DNA of 64,000 bases from Fodinicurvata sp. EGI_FJ10296 (GTDB lineage Bacteria > Pseudomonadota > Alphaproteobacteria > DSM-16000 > Inquilinaceae): the NCBI RefSeq assembly GCF_040712075.1, contig NZ_JBFCVL010000002.1:310001-374000 (forward strand), read 5' to 3'. Of this stretch, positions 50,706 to 60,860 are shown in pieces. The notes beneath the pieces are model-generated. The model did no database searches and was not told where the DNA came from. It worked only from the letters and a program-made list of their open reading frames with translations. A program made the translations under genes and the position numbers. Each line of letters starts with the position of its first letter. Position 1 is the stretch's first letter.

Positions 50706-51899
50706 TTATTGTTTTGCGTACTCGGCCAGCGTCTGCCGCGCGATGATCAGTTTCTGAACCTCGGTCGCCCCCTCGTAGATTCTCAGCGCCCTGACGTCGC
50801 GATAAAGTTCCTCGACCTTGACGCCGGTCGTGACGCCGGCGCCGCCATGCAGCTGCACGGCATCGTCGACGACTTTCTGCGCGGTTTCGGTTGCCATCAT
50901 CTTGGCCATCGACGCCTCGCGGGTGACGCGGTCCTGATGGCAGTCCTTGGCCCAGGCCGCGCGATAGACCATCAGCGCCGCCGCATCGACGCCGGTCGCC
51001 ATGTCCGCGATCCGCGCCTGGGTCATTTGCAGATCGGCCAGCGGGGCGCCGAACAGGTGACGTGCCGACGTATGGGACAGGGTTTCGTCCAGCGCCCGCC
51101 GCGCCAGACCCAGCGCCGCCGCACCGACCGTCGACCGAAAGACATCCAGCGTCGCCATGGCGATCCTGAAACCGTCGCCCGGCTTGCCGATCAGGGCATC
51201 GCCGTCGACGCGGCAGTGGTCGAACTGCAGCGTGGCCAGCGGATGCGGGGCGATCACGTCGATCCGCCCGGCGATCGACAGGCCGGGATTGCCGGCCTCG
51301 ACCACGAACGCGCTCAGCCCCTTGGCGCCGGGCGCCTCGCCTGTCCGGGCGAAGACGACATAATGATCGGCGATGCCGCCGTTGGATATCCAGGTTTTCG
51401 ACCCGTCGATGACATAGCCGTCGCCGTCGCGTCGCGCCGTTGTCGCCAGCGCCGCGACGTCGGAACCGGCTTCCTGCTCCGACAGGGCAAAGGCGGCGAT
51501 TTTCTCGCCCGCCGCGACCGGCGCCAGATAGCGGTCCTGCTGGGCTTTCGTTCCGGCGAGCGAAATCGGGCCCGTCCCAAGCCCCTGCATCGCCAGGGCG
51601 AAATCAGCCAGACCCGAGTGCCGGGCCAGAATGTCCCGCGCCAGACACAGGCTACGCACGTCGAGCCTGTCGCGCAGGCCGCCATGGCTGCCCGGAATGC
51701 AGGCTTTCAGCCACCCGGCACGGCCCAGCGCGGCGACCAGCGACCGGCATGTCGCGTCGAGTGCGTCACGGTCGTGGTGATCCAGATTGGCCGCCAATAT
51801 CGCCGGCACCGAGTCCGCCGCCCAGGCGTCGAGACCGGCGGCGAAGCGCCGGTGGTCATCGTCGAAGAACGGCCAGTGCAGATAGCTGGTGTCGGCCAT
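50706..51899 (-). CDS. Acyl-CoA dehydrogenase (aromatic-CoA locus)
   Basis: A 397-residue FAD acyl-CoA dehydrogenase. [15 protein letters not shown] and [18 protein letters not shown] form the flavin site; the C-terminal [43 protein letters not shown] holds the typical end motif, in which the base region reads RIYEGATEV. Co-encoded with hydratase and SDR genes, it should oxidise the alicyclic CoA product after ring reduction. Five bases after the hydratase gene. Confidence 0.9.
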   Translation of the reverse strand: MADTSYLHWPFFDDDHRRFAAGLDAWAADSVPAILAANLDHHDRDALDATCRSLVAALGRAGWLKACIPGSHGGLRDRLDVRSLCLARDILARHSGLADFALAMQGLGTGPISLAGTKAQQDRYLAPVAAGEKIAAFALSEQEAGSDVAALATTARRDGDGYVIDGSKTWISNGGIADHYVVFARTGEAPGAKGLSAFVVEAGNPGLSIAGRIDVIAPHPLATLQFDHCRVDGDALIGKPGDGFRIAMATLDVFRSTVGAAALGLARRALDETLSHTSARHLFGAPLADLQMTQARIADMATGVDAAALMVYRAAWAKDCHQDRVTREASMAKMMATETAQKVVDDAVQLHGGAGVTTGVKVEELYRDVRALRIYEGATEVQKLIIARQTLAEYAKQ

Positions 51900-51904
51900 G
51901 AGCG

Positions 51905-52732
51905 TCAGTCGCCTTTGAACTCGGGTTTTCGCTTTTCGGCAAAGGCCTCGTATGCCCGCTGGAAGTCCTTCGTCGCCATGCAGATCGCCTGCGCCTGCGC
52001 CTCGGCATCGATCGCTTCATCGACACCCATGGACCATTCCTGGTGCAGCATCTTCTTGGTTACACCGTGGGCGAAGGTCGGCCCCTCGGCCAGCCGGCGC
52101 GCCATTGTGCTCGCCGTGTCCAGCACCTCGTCCGGCGTGGCGAGAGCGTTGTAGAAACCCCAGCGTTCGGCTTCGGCGCCGTCCATCGAGCGGCCGGTAT
52201 AAAGCAGCTCCGACGCCCGTCCCTGGCCGATGATCCGGGGCAGGATCGAGCAGGCGCCCATGTCGCATCCGGCCAATCCGACGCGGGTGAACAGGAACGC
52301 CACCTTCGACTCCGGCGTGCCGTAGCGCAGGTCGGACGCCATGGCGATGATCGCCCCGGCGCCGACGCAGACGCCATCGACGGCGGCGATGATCGGCTGC
52401 GGGCAGGCGCGCATCGCCTTGACCAGATCGCCCGTCATGGTCGTGAACCGCAGCAGATCCGGCATGGTCATTTTGGTAAGCGGGCCGATGATCTCCATCA
52501 CATCGCCGCCGGACGAGAAATTCCCCCCCGCCCCGGTCACGACCACGACCTTGATCTCGTCGTCCTCGGCCAGAGTGCGGAACAGGTCGCGCAGTTCGGC
52601 ATAACTGTCGAAAGTCAGCGGGTTCTTGCGATCCGGGCGGTTCAGGGTGATCGTCGCCACCGCCCCGCCCGGCCTCGCCTCATCCACGGACCATAGGAAA
52701 TGCTGTGCCTGATAGGACCCGAGCGACATCAC
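51905..52732 (-). CDS. Enoyl-CoA hydratase/isomerase family protein
   Basis: A 275-residue crotonase-fold protein: [14 protein letters not shown] at the start, the oxyanion-hole segment [16 protein letters not shown], and [24 protein letters not shown] with [25 protein letters not shown]. The second canonical glutamate is replaced by the CDMGA context, as in the aminobenzoyl-CoA and several ring-cleaving crotonases, so it might hydrolyse a ring C-C bond instead of hydrating; this is inference. It starts in a four-base overlap with the MarR stop. Confidence 0.85.
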   Translation of the reverse strand: MMSLGSYQAQHFLWSVDEARPGGAVATITLNRPDRKNPLTFDSYAELRDLFRTLAEDDEIKVVVVTGAGGNFSSGGDVMEIIGPLTKMTMPDLLRFTTMTGDLVKAMRACPQPIIAAVDGVCVGAGAIIAMASDLRYGTPESKVAFLFTRVGLAGCDMGACSILPRIIGQGRASELLYTGRSMDGAEAERWGFYNALATPDEVLDTASTMARRLAEGPTFAHGVTKKMLHQEWSMGVDEAIDAEAQAQAICMATKDFQRAYEAFAEKRKPEFKGD

Positions 52733-53265
52733 GCTTCTCCGTTTTCGGTGGCCGTCCGGATCGACGCCTTTGCCCGGCCGAGCAGTGCGAACAGGTCCCG
52801 CCCCTCGTCCGGGGTCAGGCCCGAGAACAGGTCGTCGATCCAGCCCTGGTGAATGGCGGCCATGTCAAGGAACACCCTGCGTCCCCGGGCCGTCAGCCGG
52901 ACGAACTGGGTGCGCCGGTCATGGGGATTGGGCGTTCGGGTGATCAGGGATTCCGCGACCAGCCGATCGACGATACCGGTTATGTTGCCGTTGGAGACCA
53001 TGAGCCGGCGGCTCAGCTCGCTCATGGTCAGGCCATCCGGCGCCTTTTCCAACTGTGCCATCAGATCGAAGCGGGGCAATGTCACGTCGAAATCGCTGCG
53101 CAGGCGTGACCGCACCTCCGTCTCGATCATGTTCGCGCAGGTCAGCAGGCGCAGCCACAGACGCAGATTGGGCTTGTCGCCGCTGGCAGCGGTTTCGTAG
53201 TCGACGCCCCCAATGTCCACGCTGGCGACATCGGGTGTGTGGTCGTCCGGCTGATCCGTGCTCAC
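52729..53265 (-). CDS. MarR-family regulator of the aromatic-CoA locus
   Basis: A 178-residue winged-helix regulator. The HTH is in [25 protein letters not shown] (about 79-103), the wing in [14 protein letters not shown]. Many MarR proteins in aromatic-CoA clusters respond to the aryl-CoA. It lies inside the operon, and the most likely targets are the similar palindromic sites at 43188-43211 and 54117-54143. The start is GTG at 53265, overlapping the SDR stop (GTGA). Confidence 0.88.
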   Translation of the reverse strand: MSTDQPDDHTPDVASVDIGGVDYETAASGDKPNLRLWLRLLTCANMIETEVRSRLRSDFDVTLPRFDLMAQLEKAPDGLTMSELSRRLMVSNGNITGIVDRLVAESLITRTPNPHDRRTQFVRLTARGRRVFLDMAAIHQGWIDDLFSGLTPDEGRDLFALLGRAKASIRTATENGEA

Positions 53266-54083
53266 ATCACTTCTCCGCCAGCGACGGCAACGGATTGTCC
53301 GGTCATCGAGCCGGCGCGCGGGTCGCACAACCACAATGTGGCTTCGGCGACCTCTTCCGGCTGAATCAGGCGCTTCTGGGGGTTTCCGGACGAGATATCG
53401 ACCTTTGCCTGCTCTTCGGTGCGGCCGGTTTTTTCGGCGATGGTACGAGCGGCGGCGTCGACGATGTCGGAGTCGGTATAGCCCGGACAGACGCAATTGA
53501 CCGTCACACCGGTTCGCGCGGTTTCCAGCGCCAGCGACCGCGTCATGCCGATCACCCCGTGCTTCGAGGCGCAATACGGCGCGACATAGGCATAGCCCTT
53601 GAGCCCGGCGGTGCTCGCCACCGACACGATACGCCCGAACCCGCGTTCCGTCATCGCGGGCAGCACTGCGCGGGTGCAAAGGAAGACCCCGGTCAGGTTG
53701 ACCGCCATGATGGCATTCCACTGTGCCAAAGTCGTCCGCTTCAGCGGCGCGCTGTCCGCTATACCGGCGTTGTTGATCAGTATATCGATCGGGGCAAATT
53801 CACCGGCGGCGCCGAATGCACGGGCGACGCTGTCTTCATCGGCGACATCGACCCCCAGATGCTGCGCCGGGCCGGCACCGTTGCGGTCGCCAATTTCAGC
53901 GACAACGGCGGCCAGTTGATCCACCGACCGTCCCATGACCGTGATCCGGGCCCCGGCATCGGCGAGCCTCAGCGCGATCGCCCGGCCAATCCCGCGCCCG
54001 CCACCGGTGACGACGGCATGACGACCGGCCAGGGGCCGGGCATTATCGATCGAATGCGCGCTGTCGGGTCTCGCCTCGCTCAA
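53262..54083 (-). CDS. Short-chain dehydrogenase/reductase (aromatic-CoA locus)
   Basis: A 273-residue classical SDR with TGGGRGIGRA (26-35), NNAG, the serine of SVASTAG and YCASK as catalytic residues. In the proposed pathway it would oxidise a 3-hydroxyacyl-CoA intermediate, like FadB's dehydrogenase step. It is the first gene of the left-going operon; the shared operator lies about 35 bp upstream. Confidence 0.88.
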   Translation of the reverse strand: MSEARPDSAHSIDNARPLAGRHAVVTGGGRGIGRAIALRLADAGARITVMGRSVDQLAAVVAEIGDRNGAGPAQHLGVDVADEDSVARAFGAAGEFAPIDILINNAGIADSAPLKRTTLAQWNAIMAVNLTGVFLCTRAVLPAMTERGFGRIVSVASTAGLKGYAYVAPYCASKHGVIGMTRSLALETARTGVTVNCVCPGYTDSDIVDAAARTIAEKTGRTEEQAKVDISSGNPQKRLIQPEEVAEATLWLCDPRAGSMTGQSVAVAGGEVM

Positions 54084-54116
54084 GGCAGTTCACTCCGGCC
54101 ATTTCGCCCTTAATGT

Positions 54117-54143
54117 TTTAAGTCTAAAGCGATTTTGGCGCGC
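54117..54143. promoter_or_regulatory. Operator-like TTTAAGTCTAAA plus TTGGCGCGC upstream of the SDR gene
   Basis: TTTAAGTCTAAA (54117-54128) is an imperfect palindrome that differs at two bases from the site at 43188-43199, and TTGGCGCGC (54135-54143) follows in the same orientation. Spacing differs by three bases between the two loci. Confidence 0.55.
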
Positions 54144-54188
54144 GAGCAAGGCCGCAATGAAGCGGGCACTGAAACGACGAATTGACGG

Positions 54189-54839
54189 CTACTTGGTGCC
54201 GAAGATCCGGTCGCCCGCGTCGCCGAGACCCGGCAAAATATAAGCGTGCTCGTTCAATTCACGGTCGAGGCCGGCGGTGAACACCTGCACCGACGGATGA
54301 TCGGCCGCCAGCCGGCGCACGCCTTCCGGTGCGGCGACCAGGGCCACGAAACGGATATTTGCGTCGCTGACACCGTGTGCGTTCAGAACATCGACCGCAT
54401 GAGCAGCCGAATTTCCCGTCGCCAGCATCGGGTCGACGAGAATGAACATCCGCTCCTCCGGTGCCGGCAGTTTAACCAGGTATTCCACCGGCTCGTGGGT
54501 CTTCGGATCGCGATACAGGCCGATATGACCGCAACGGGCGGAGGGAATCAGCTCCTGCAACCCCTCGGTCATGCCGAGACCGGCGCGCAGAATTGCCACG
54601 ATCGCCACCTTTTTGCCGGCAAGGATCGGGGCATCCATGGGTTCCAGCGGCGTCTCGATGCGCTTGGTCGTCAACTTCAGGTCGCGCGTGACCTCGTACC
54701 CCATCAGGAGCGAAATCTCGCGAAGCAACCGCCGGAATCCGTTGGTCGAGCGATCGATCTGGCGCAACAGGGTAAGTTTGTGCTGGATCAGCGGGTGATC
54801 AAGGACGACGAGGCTCGGGAAGTCCGGATGTGTCTGCAT
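54189..54839 (-). CDS. upp: Uracil phosphoribosyltransferase
   Basis: Converts uracil and PRPP to UMP in pyrimidine salvage. The 216 residues match the family's full length. The N-terminal [13 protein letters not shown], the flexible-loop region [14 protein letters not shown] and the PRPP motif [13 protein letters not shown] (about 133-145) are all present, as is the C-terminal uracil-site [12 protein letters not shown]. It is monocistronic. Confidence 0.95.
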   Translation of the reverse strand: MQTHPDFPSLVVLDHPLIQHKLTLLRQIDRSTNGFRRLLREISLLMGYEVTRDLKLTTKRIETPLEPMDAPILAGKKVAIVAILRAGLGMTEGLQELIPSARCGHIGLYRDPKTHEPVEYLVKLPAPEERMFILVDPMLATGNSAAHAVDVLNAHGVSDANIRFVALVAAPEGVRRLAADHPSVQVFTAGLDRELNEHAYILPGLGDAGDRIFGTK

Positions 54840-54941
54840 TGTCGGTCGATACGGTCCGCGATTGCCGGAAGGATGGGCTCGGGCGCCACGATACAGTTCC
54901 CGACGCCCAACTTCCAGCGCTCAACGTACCCATCGCCTCTG

Positions 54942-55550
54942 TCAGGCGGCCCAGCTTCCGCTTGCCGACTGGCGGCGGAGGCGACCGCGCCATCCGGCAA
55001 CCTTCATCAATCCCCGCGCCAGTCGGCTCGGCCCGATGACGCCGAGACGATGCCCCCGCTGCAGCAGAACAGTGGCCGCATCCAACGCGACATTGGTCGC
55101 CCAGCCGGATACGCCGTAGCCGTCGCGCCGACGTGGCCGTGCCGGTTGACCGCGTATGCCGCGTCCGGACTCGCGCGCCGCTGACCGCTCCTGGCGTCGC
55201 GCGAGGCGATCGGATCTGGTGGCCAGATGCTCTCGCAAACGGGCCGGCAGATGATCCGATATGGCGCTGCGGGTGGCCGTGTCGAAGTAAACGATGATTG
55301 CTGCGCGCTGCCGCGGCGGCAGCGCAGTCAGGATGCGGGCCGCATCGGCCGCATCGAACCCGCCGAGGATATTGGCGATGTCGGCGGGCCGCCAGTCGGC
55401 GAACAGATCCGCCGGCCGAATATCCGATGCACCATTGGCCAGGAAGCGCCGAAGGCGCCCTGTGACGGTGTGCCCTTTGGCCGGACACCCCTTGGTGATG
55501 CCGCCCTTGGTGATGCCGCCCTTGGTGATGTCTGTGTCGATTGCTGTCAT
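54942..55550 (-). CDS. Hypothetical protein with an MgtE-N/FliG-like helical domain
   Basis: A 202-residue protein. Residues about 5-22 are a threefold ITKGG/ITKG tandem encoded by 15-bp repeats. The following helical block DWRPADIANILGGFDAADAARILTALPPRQRAAIIVYFD resembles the N-terminal helical superfamily of MgtE transporters (shared with FliG), but there is no channel part, so it is not a transporter. An Arg-rich linker follows (about 100-140), and the C-terminus is basic. The start is the ATG at 55550, five bases after GGAGG; the longer frame from 55613 is not preferred. Confidence 0.55.
   Translation of the reverse strand: MTAIDTDITKGGITKGGITKGCPAKGHTVTGRLRRFLANGASDIRPADLFADWRPADIANILGGFDAADAARILTALPPRQRAAIIVYFDTATRSAISDHLPARLREHLATRSDRLARRQERSAARESGRGIRGQPARPRRRDGYGVSGWATNVALDAATVLLQRGHRLGVIGPSRLARGLMKVAGWRGRLRRQSASGSWAA
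55491..55530. repeat. 15-bp in-frame tandem repeat (2.7 units)
   Basis: CTTGGTGATGCCGCC occurs at 55491-55505 and 55506-55520, with a partial unit at 55521-55530. On the coding (minus) strand it gives ITKGG repeats. The unit length of 15 keeps the frame, so copy number could vary without disrupting the gene. Confidence 0.85.
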
Positions 55551-55567
55551 CACACCCTCCAGCACAT

Positions 55568-55586
55568 CGCGTTCCCATGGAACGCG
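55568..55586. promoter_or_regulatory. 19-bp palindrome upstream of the hypothetical gene
   Basis: CGCGTTCC-CAT-GGAACGCG, perfect 8-bp arms around three bases, 18 bp upstream of the ATG at 55550. It would overlap the promoter or leader. It lacks the GTTC-N7-GTTC direct repeat of an alphaproteobacterial LexA box. Confidence 0.4.
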
Positions 55587-55613
55587 TGTGACAAGTTCAT
55601 GCCGTTTAAACAC

Positions 55614-55925
55614 GTCTATCGGACGGGACCGTTTGCCGGTGCCGCCGATCGTCGTTTTCGCGGATGATAAGAGGAGGGTCGAAACGAATTGAAATTCGAT
55701 TCTTGCCCTATCGGCCCGGTCTCACCGAGCCGACGGGTGTCAGCCGATGATCCCGATAGAACCCGCTTTGGCGGTATTCTGGGCCTGTTCGCTTAACATC
55801 CGCGACAGACTATTCGGGTCGTCCATGATGCTCATAGGCCTCATGCTGTTGGCGATGCGTGGTTTATAAGTCCTTCCGGCCCCGTCGTCAACGCCGGATC
55901 GCCTCCTTGACGCTGACACGTGAAC
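55614..55925. other. Intergenic stretch without a supported gene
   Basis: It contains a 14-bp palindrome CGAATT-GA-AATTCG (55685-55698). A short minus-strand frame (about 55741-55835) ends SIGIIG, but it has no similarity I recognise. Frames that continue into 55926 and beyond translate the interspersed repeat. Confidence 0.5.
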
Positions 55926-56170
55926 TCTCCGCAGAAACTTTCGATCGTGACACACGAACCTGGTGCATCCGGCGCGGGGTCCCCGATCGGTGTCGGGGAC
56001 GATCAGGGAATGGTTGCGCGCGATTCCACTCCAACCGTATTCCCGGGCGCAGCGCGGCACGAAGTGACGCGTTGCCGACCCGGGATCTCGCGCAGCAACT
56101 CTCGATCGTGACACACAAGCCGGGTGCATCCGGCGCGGCGTCCCCGATCGGTGTCGGGACGATCAGGGTG
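55926..56170 (+). repeat. Interspersed repeat, copies 2a (partial) and 2b (full), in tandem
   Basis: Copy 2b (56042-56170) has all blocks of the repeat at 17581-17716. Copy 2a (55926-56008) starts inside the unit at CTCCGCAG and continues to ACGATCAGGG. The shared part of 2a and 2b (TCGATCGTGACACAC, GTGCATCCGGCGCGG, GTCCCCGATCGGTGTCGGG) is nearly identical. A stem CCCCGA/TCGGGG (55981-55998) is intact in 2a. Confidence 0.85.
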
Positions 56171-56207
56171 GCGGCGGGACTGCACAAAAATCTGTAATAC
56201 CAACCCG

Positions 56208-56483
56208 CTACTGCATCTGAAGTTCGACGTCACAACGACGCAGTTCGCCGGCAGTGACAATGCCCTGGGAGGCCACCGTCACGGTGTGGATCTTCGCCTC
56301 GATTTCCCGATCCCAGAAATCCAGGAAGCGTCGCAGGGTCGGATATCGTGGCGCCAGATCCAGCTCCTGCCAGATGAATGTTTGAAGAAACGCGGGATGG
56401 TCGGGCAGACGATAGAGAATTTCCGCAGTCGTCAGCCGATATCCCTTCAACTGGTGCTCCAGGTCCAATCCCGACTTTTCCAT
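56208..56483 (-). CDS. usg: Usg family protein
   Basis: A 91-residue protein matching the Usg family end to end: GYRLTTAEILYRLPDHPAFLQTFIWQELDLAPRYPTL and a C-terminal FLDFWDREIEAKIHTV. Usg genes are found near tryptophan genes in some Alphaproteobacteria, but the function is unknown. The ATG at 56483 has GAGG eight bases upstream; the frame from 56579 is longer without support. It is divergent from groES. Confidence 0.8.
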   Translation of the reverse strand: MEKSGLDLEHQLKGYRLTTAEILYRLPDHPAFLQTFIWQELDLAPRYPTLRRFLDFWDREIEAKIHTVTVASQGIVTAGELRRCDVELQMQ

Positions 56484-56681
56484 GTCTCGACCTCTTCTTG
56501 TTTTGCCGGTACTTGATTCGGGGTTCGGGATTTGGGGAACGCAGCAGGTGCGGACCCCCATATTTTCCATAAGCCCCATGATAATGCTGGCACATCTGGA
56601 AGAAAAGTCAATTAATTCAATCTATTAGCAGCCATGACGCTGGGCTGCTGCCAAAAAATTGGAGCGGCATCATCAAGAGGC

Positions 56682-56710
56682 TTGTATTGGCGCCGGCCAC
56701 TCCGTACATC
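56682..56710 (+). promoter_or_regulatory. Promoter of groESL
   Basis: TTGTAT (56682-56687) and TACATC (56705-56710) are 17 bp apart, just upstream of the CIRCE element. The preceding C makes CTTG, so overlap with a heat-shock sigma (RpoH-like) promoter is possible. Confidence 0.5.
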
Positions 56711-56712
56711 AG

Positions 56713-56738
56713 TAGCACTCGCGGGGCTGGAGTGCTAA
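56713..56738 (+). promoter_or_regulatory. CIRCE element (HrcA operator) of groESL
   Basis: TAGCACTC (56713-56720), nine bases, GAGTGCTAA (56730-56738): the CIRCE consensus with one end base missing on the left. HrcA should repress groESL until heat shock. Confidence 0.92.
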
Positions 56739-56880
56739 CACACGCGGCCCACGGTTGCGGCGCCTCAAAGGCTTCGGCACCGACGAGCAGGCTGCACAAC
56801 AGCTTTGGCTAATTCCGCGTCCGAGGACGCTACGACCGGCTCGCCTCGATGAGGGGGCCGCATTACAGGAGCAAGACATC

Positions 56881-57192
56881 ATGAGTTTTCGTCCATTGCA
56901 TGATCGCGTGCTGGTCCGCCGCATCGAAGCAGACGCCAAGACCAAGGGCGGAATCATCATTCCCGATACGGCCAAGGAAAAGCCGATGGAAGGCGAAGTC
57001 GTCTCCGTCGGACCCGGCGTCCGCGACGAGAGCGGCAAGATCCAGGCACTCGACGTCAAATCCGGCGACCGCATTCTTTTCGGCAAGTGGTCGGGAACTG
57101 AAATCAAATTGGACGGCGAAGATCTGCTGATCATGAAAGAGTCTGACGTACTCGGCATCATCGAGCCGTCGGCTGCTGCCAAGGCCGCATAA
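56881..57192 (+). CDS. groES: Co-chaperonin GroES
   Basis: The 103-residue heptameric lid of the GroEL chamber. [24 protein letters not shown] includes the mobile loop, and [10 protein letters not shown] and [24 protein letters not shown] are the conserved strands. Slightly longer than the usual 95-97 because of the Ala/Lys tail. The leader contains CIRCE; groEL follows 84 bp downstream. GGAG lies upstream of the ATG. Confidence 0.97.
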   Translation: MSFRPLHDRVLVRRIEADAKTKGGIIIPDTAKEKPMEGEVVSVGPGVRDESGKIQALDVKSGDRILFGKWSGTEIKLDGEDLLIMKESDVLGIIEPSAAAKAA

Positions 57193-57270
57193 CGCGGCTC
57201 ATGATCATGTGTCTGCGACCCCCTTGTCGGGGCACATTATTGAACGGCTGGTATTTTTCTGAAGGATTGA

Positions 57271-58920
<1,650 letters not shown>

Positions 58921-58955
58921 TCGCGCCCTGCGCTCAGAACAAAGACCGTTGGCCG

Positions 58956-58990
58956 GGGCGGGGAGAGCAATCTCCCCGCCCTTTCCTTTT
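58956..58990 (+). terminator. Rho-independent terminator of groESL
   Basis: GGGCGGGGAGA (58956-58966) pairs perfectly with TCTCCCCGCCC (58971-58981) over the loop GCAA, and TTTCCTTTT follows. Confidence 0.88.
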
Positions 58991-59028
58991 GTGCGATTAA
59001 CTCACCGTTCGGCGGTCGGCGGGACCGG

Positions 59029-60741
59029 CTATTTCACGACATGCGAAAGCAGCCTGTTGGTAATCGGGTAACGCCGGTCACGGCCGAAGCTGCGCGAGGT
59101 GATCTTGACGCCGGGCGGTGCCTGGCGGCGCTTGTATTCGGCACGGTCGAGCAAGGTCCACACTCTCACCACCGTCTCCCGGTCGTGACCGCGCGCCATG
59201 ATCTGCTCGATCCCCATCTCGCTTTCGATCAGACAGGCCAGGATGTCGTCGAGGATCGGATAAGGCGGCAGGCTGTCCTCGTCCTTCTGATCGGGCCTCA
59301 GTTCCGCCGATGGCGGCTTGTCGATGACGCGTTTGGGCGTCACTTCGCCCGAAGGCCCCAGCCATCCCGGCCGATGATGGGCATTGCGCCACCGCGCCAG
59401 ATCGAACACCGTCGTCTTGTAGAGATCCTTCAACGCGTTGAAGCCGCCATTCATGTCGCCGTACAAGGTCGCATAGCCGACCGACATTTCCGACTTGTTG
59501 CCGGTCGACAGCACCATGGGGCCGAGCTTGTTGGAAACGCCCATCAGGATCAGGCCACGAATGCGACTTTGAATGTTTTCTTCGGTCAGATCGGCCGGGC
59601 GATCGCCGAATATCGGCGCCAGCATTTCGGTGAAGGCTTCAACGGCCGGCTCTATGGGTATCGTGTCTGTCGCCACACCAAGACGTCGGGCAGACTCTGC
59701 CGCATCCTCGTTACTGGCGGATACCGTATAGCGCGACGGCATCAATACGCACCGGACCCGATCCGGACCCAGAGCGTCCGTTGCGATCGTTGCGGAAAAG
59801 GCGCTGTCTATCCCGCCCGACAATCCGATAACGACGCCTGGGAACCCGTTCTTGCCGACATAGTCCCTGAGGCCGAGCACGACGGCCTGATAGATGGCCT
59901 CCAGCGGCTCTGGCGGTGGCACCGTCTGGCCACTGTGGCAGGACCACCGTCCCCCCTTGCCCCGCGCCCACTGGGTCACCGATACGGCGGCCTCGAACGC
60001 CGGCAGCTGCGATTTCAGTGTAAAGTCGCCGTCGATCACGAATGACGCGCCGTCGAAGACCAGTTCGTCCTGGCCGCCGACCTGGTTCAGATAGATCAAC
60101 GGCAGCCCGGTTTCGCGGACGCGCGTGACGACCAACGACACCCGCGTATCCATCTTCCCGCGTTCGAACGGACTGCCGTTGATACTGATCAGCAGTTCGG
60201 CCCCGGACTCCTCAAGGCATTCAACGACATCGGGGATCCAGATATCCTCGCAAACCGGCAAGCCGACCCGAACACCCCTGATTTCGACCGGACCGGGCAT
60301 GCCACCCCTGAGAAAAACGCGCTGCTCGTCAAAAACGCCATAGTTCGGCAACTCCACCTTTGCCCGAACGGCGGTGATCGCACCGCCATCGAGGACGATC
60401 GCTGCGTTGCAGGCGATCCGTCGCTGATCGCCTTCGTCCGGCAAGACGAGATGTTGATCCGGACGCCACGGCGCTCCGACGATCAGCGCGGGACCGCCAT
60501 CGGCCGTCGCCGCCGCCAGTTTATCGACGGCCGAACGGATGGCATCCAGAAAGAACGGTTTCATCACCAGATCTTCCGGCGGATACCCGCTGACCGAGAG
60601 TTCCGGTGTCACGACCACATCGGCCCCTTGCCGCGCGGCTTCGGCGCGGGCATTCAATATGCGCTCGATATTGCCGTCGATGTCGCCGACAGTGGGATTG
60701 ATTTGTGCCAGCGCGATGGCGAGCCGATCGGTCATGGTCAT
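59029..60741 (-). CDS. nadE: Glutamine-dependent NAD+ synthetase
   Basis: A 570-residue two-domain enzyme that amidates deamido-NAD+. The N-terminal nitrilase-type glutaminase (about 1-270) has the catalytic E in VVTPELSVSGYPPEDL and C in VGLPVCEDIW. The C-terminal synthetase has the P-loop GLSGGIDSAF and GNKSEMSVGYATLYGD. The start is 60741 or the ATG two codons later. It lies downstream of a nicotinate phosphoribosyltransferase gene, giving two NAD-salvage steps in a row. Confidence 0.95.
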   Translation of the reverse strand: MTMTDRLAIALAQINPTVGDIDGNIERILNARAEAARQGADVVVTPELSVSGYPPEDLVMKPFFLDAIRSAVDKLAAATADGGPALIVGAPWRPDQHLVLPDEGDQRRIACNAAIVLDGGAITAVRAKVELPNYGVFDEQRVFLRGGMPGPVEIRGVRVGLPVCEDIWIPDVVECLEESGAELLISINGSPFERGKMDTRVSLVVTRVRETGLPLIYLNQVGGQDELVFDGASFVIDGDFTLKSQLPAFEAAVSVTQWARGKGGRWSCHSGQTVPPPEPLEAIYQAVVLGLRDYVGKNGFPGVVIGLSGGIDSAFSATIATDALGPDRVRCVLMPSRYTVSASNEDAAESARRLGVATDTIPIEPAVEAFTEMLAPIFGDRPADLTEENIQSRIRGLILMGVSNKLGPMVLSTGNKSEMSVGYATLYGDMNGGFNALKDLYKTTVFDLARWRNAHHRPGWLGPSGEVTPKRVIDKPPSAELRPDQKDEDSLPPYPILDDILACLIESEMGIEQIMARGHDRETVVRVWTLLDRAEYKRRQAPPGVKITSRSFGRDRRYPITNRLLSHVVK

Positions 60742-60860
60742 TCCGTTCCGGTGATATCCGCAAGACAGCGGCGTGCTTCGCAGGCGACGATAATGGGCCG
60801 CTCGGACCTGTCAATCAAACGAAGCGCCAACATTATTCCGCCCCGGTTCCGGCGTGACGG

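Noticed and set aside
55568-55586. LexA (SOS) box
   Set aside because: The sequence has GTTC and GAAC as an inverted pair five bases apart, not the GTTC-N7-GTTC direct repeat of alphaproteobacterial LexA.
55740-56129. 129-codon minus-strand frame
   Set aside because: Most of it translates the interspersed repeat; the residues it shares with a frame at 17521-17736 come from the shared repeat DNA and not from a protein family.
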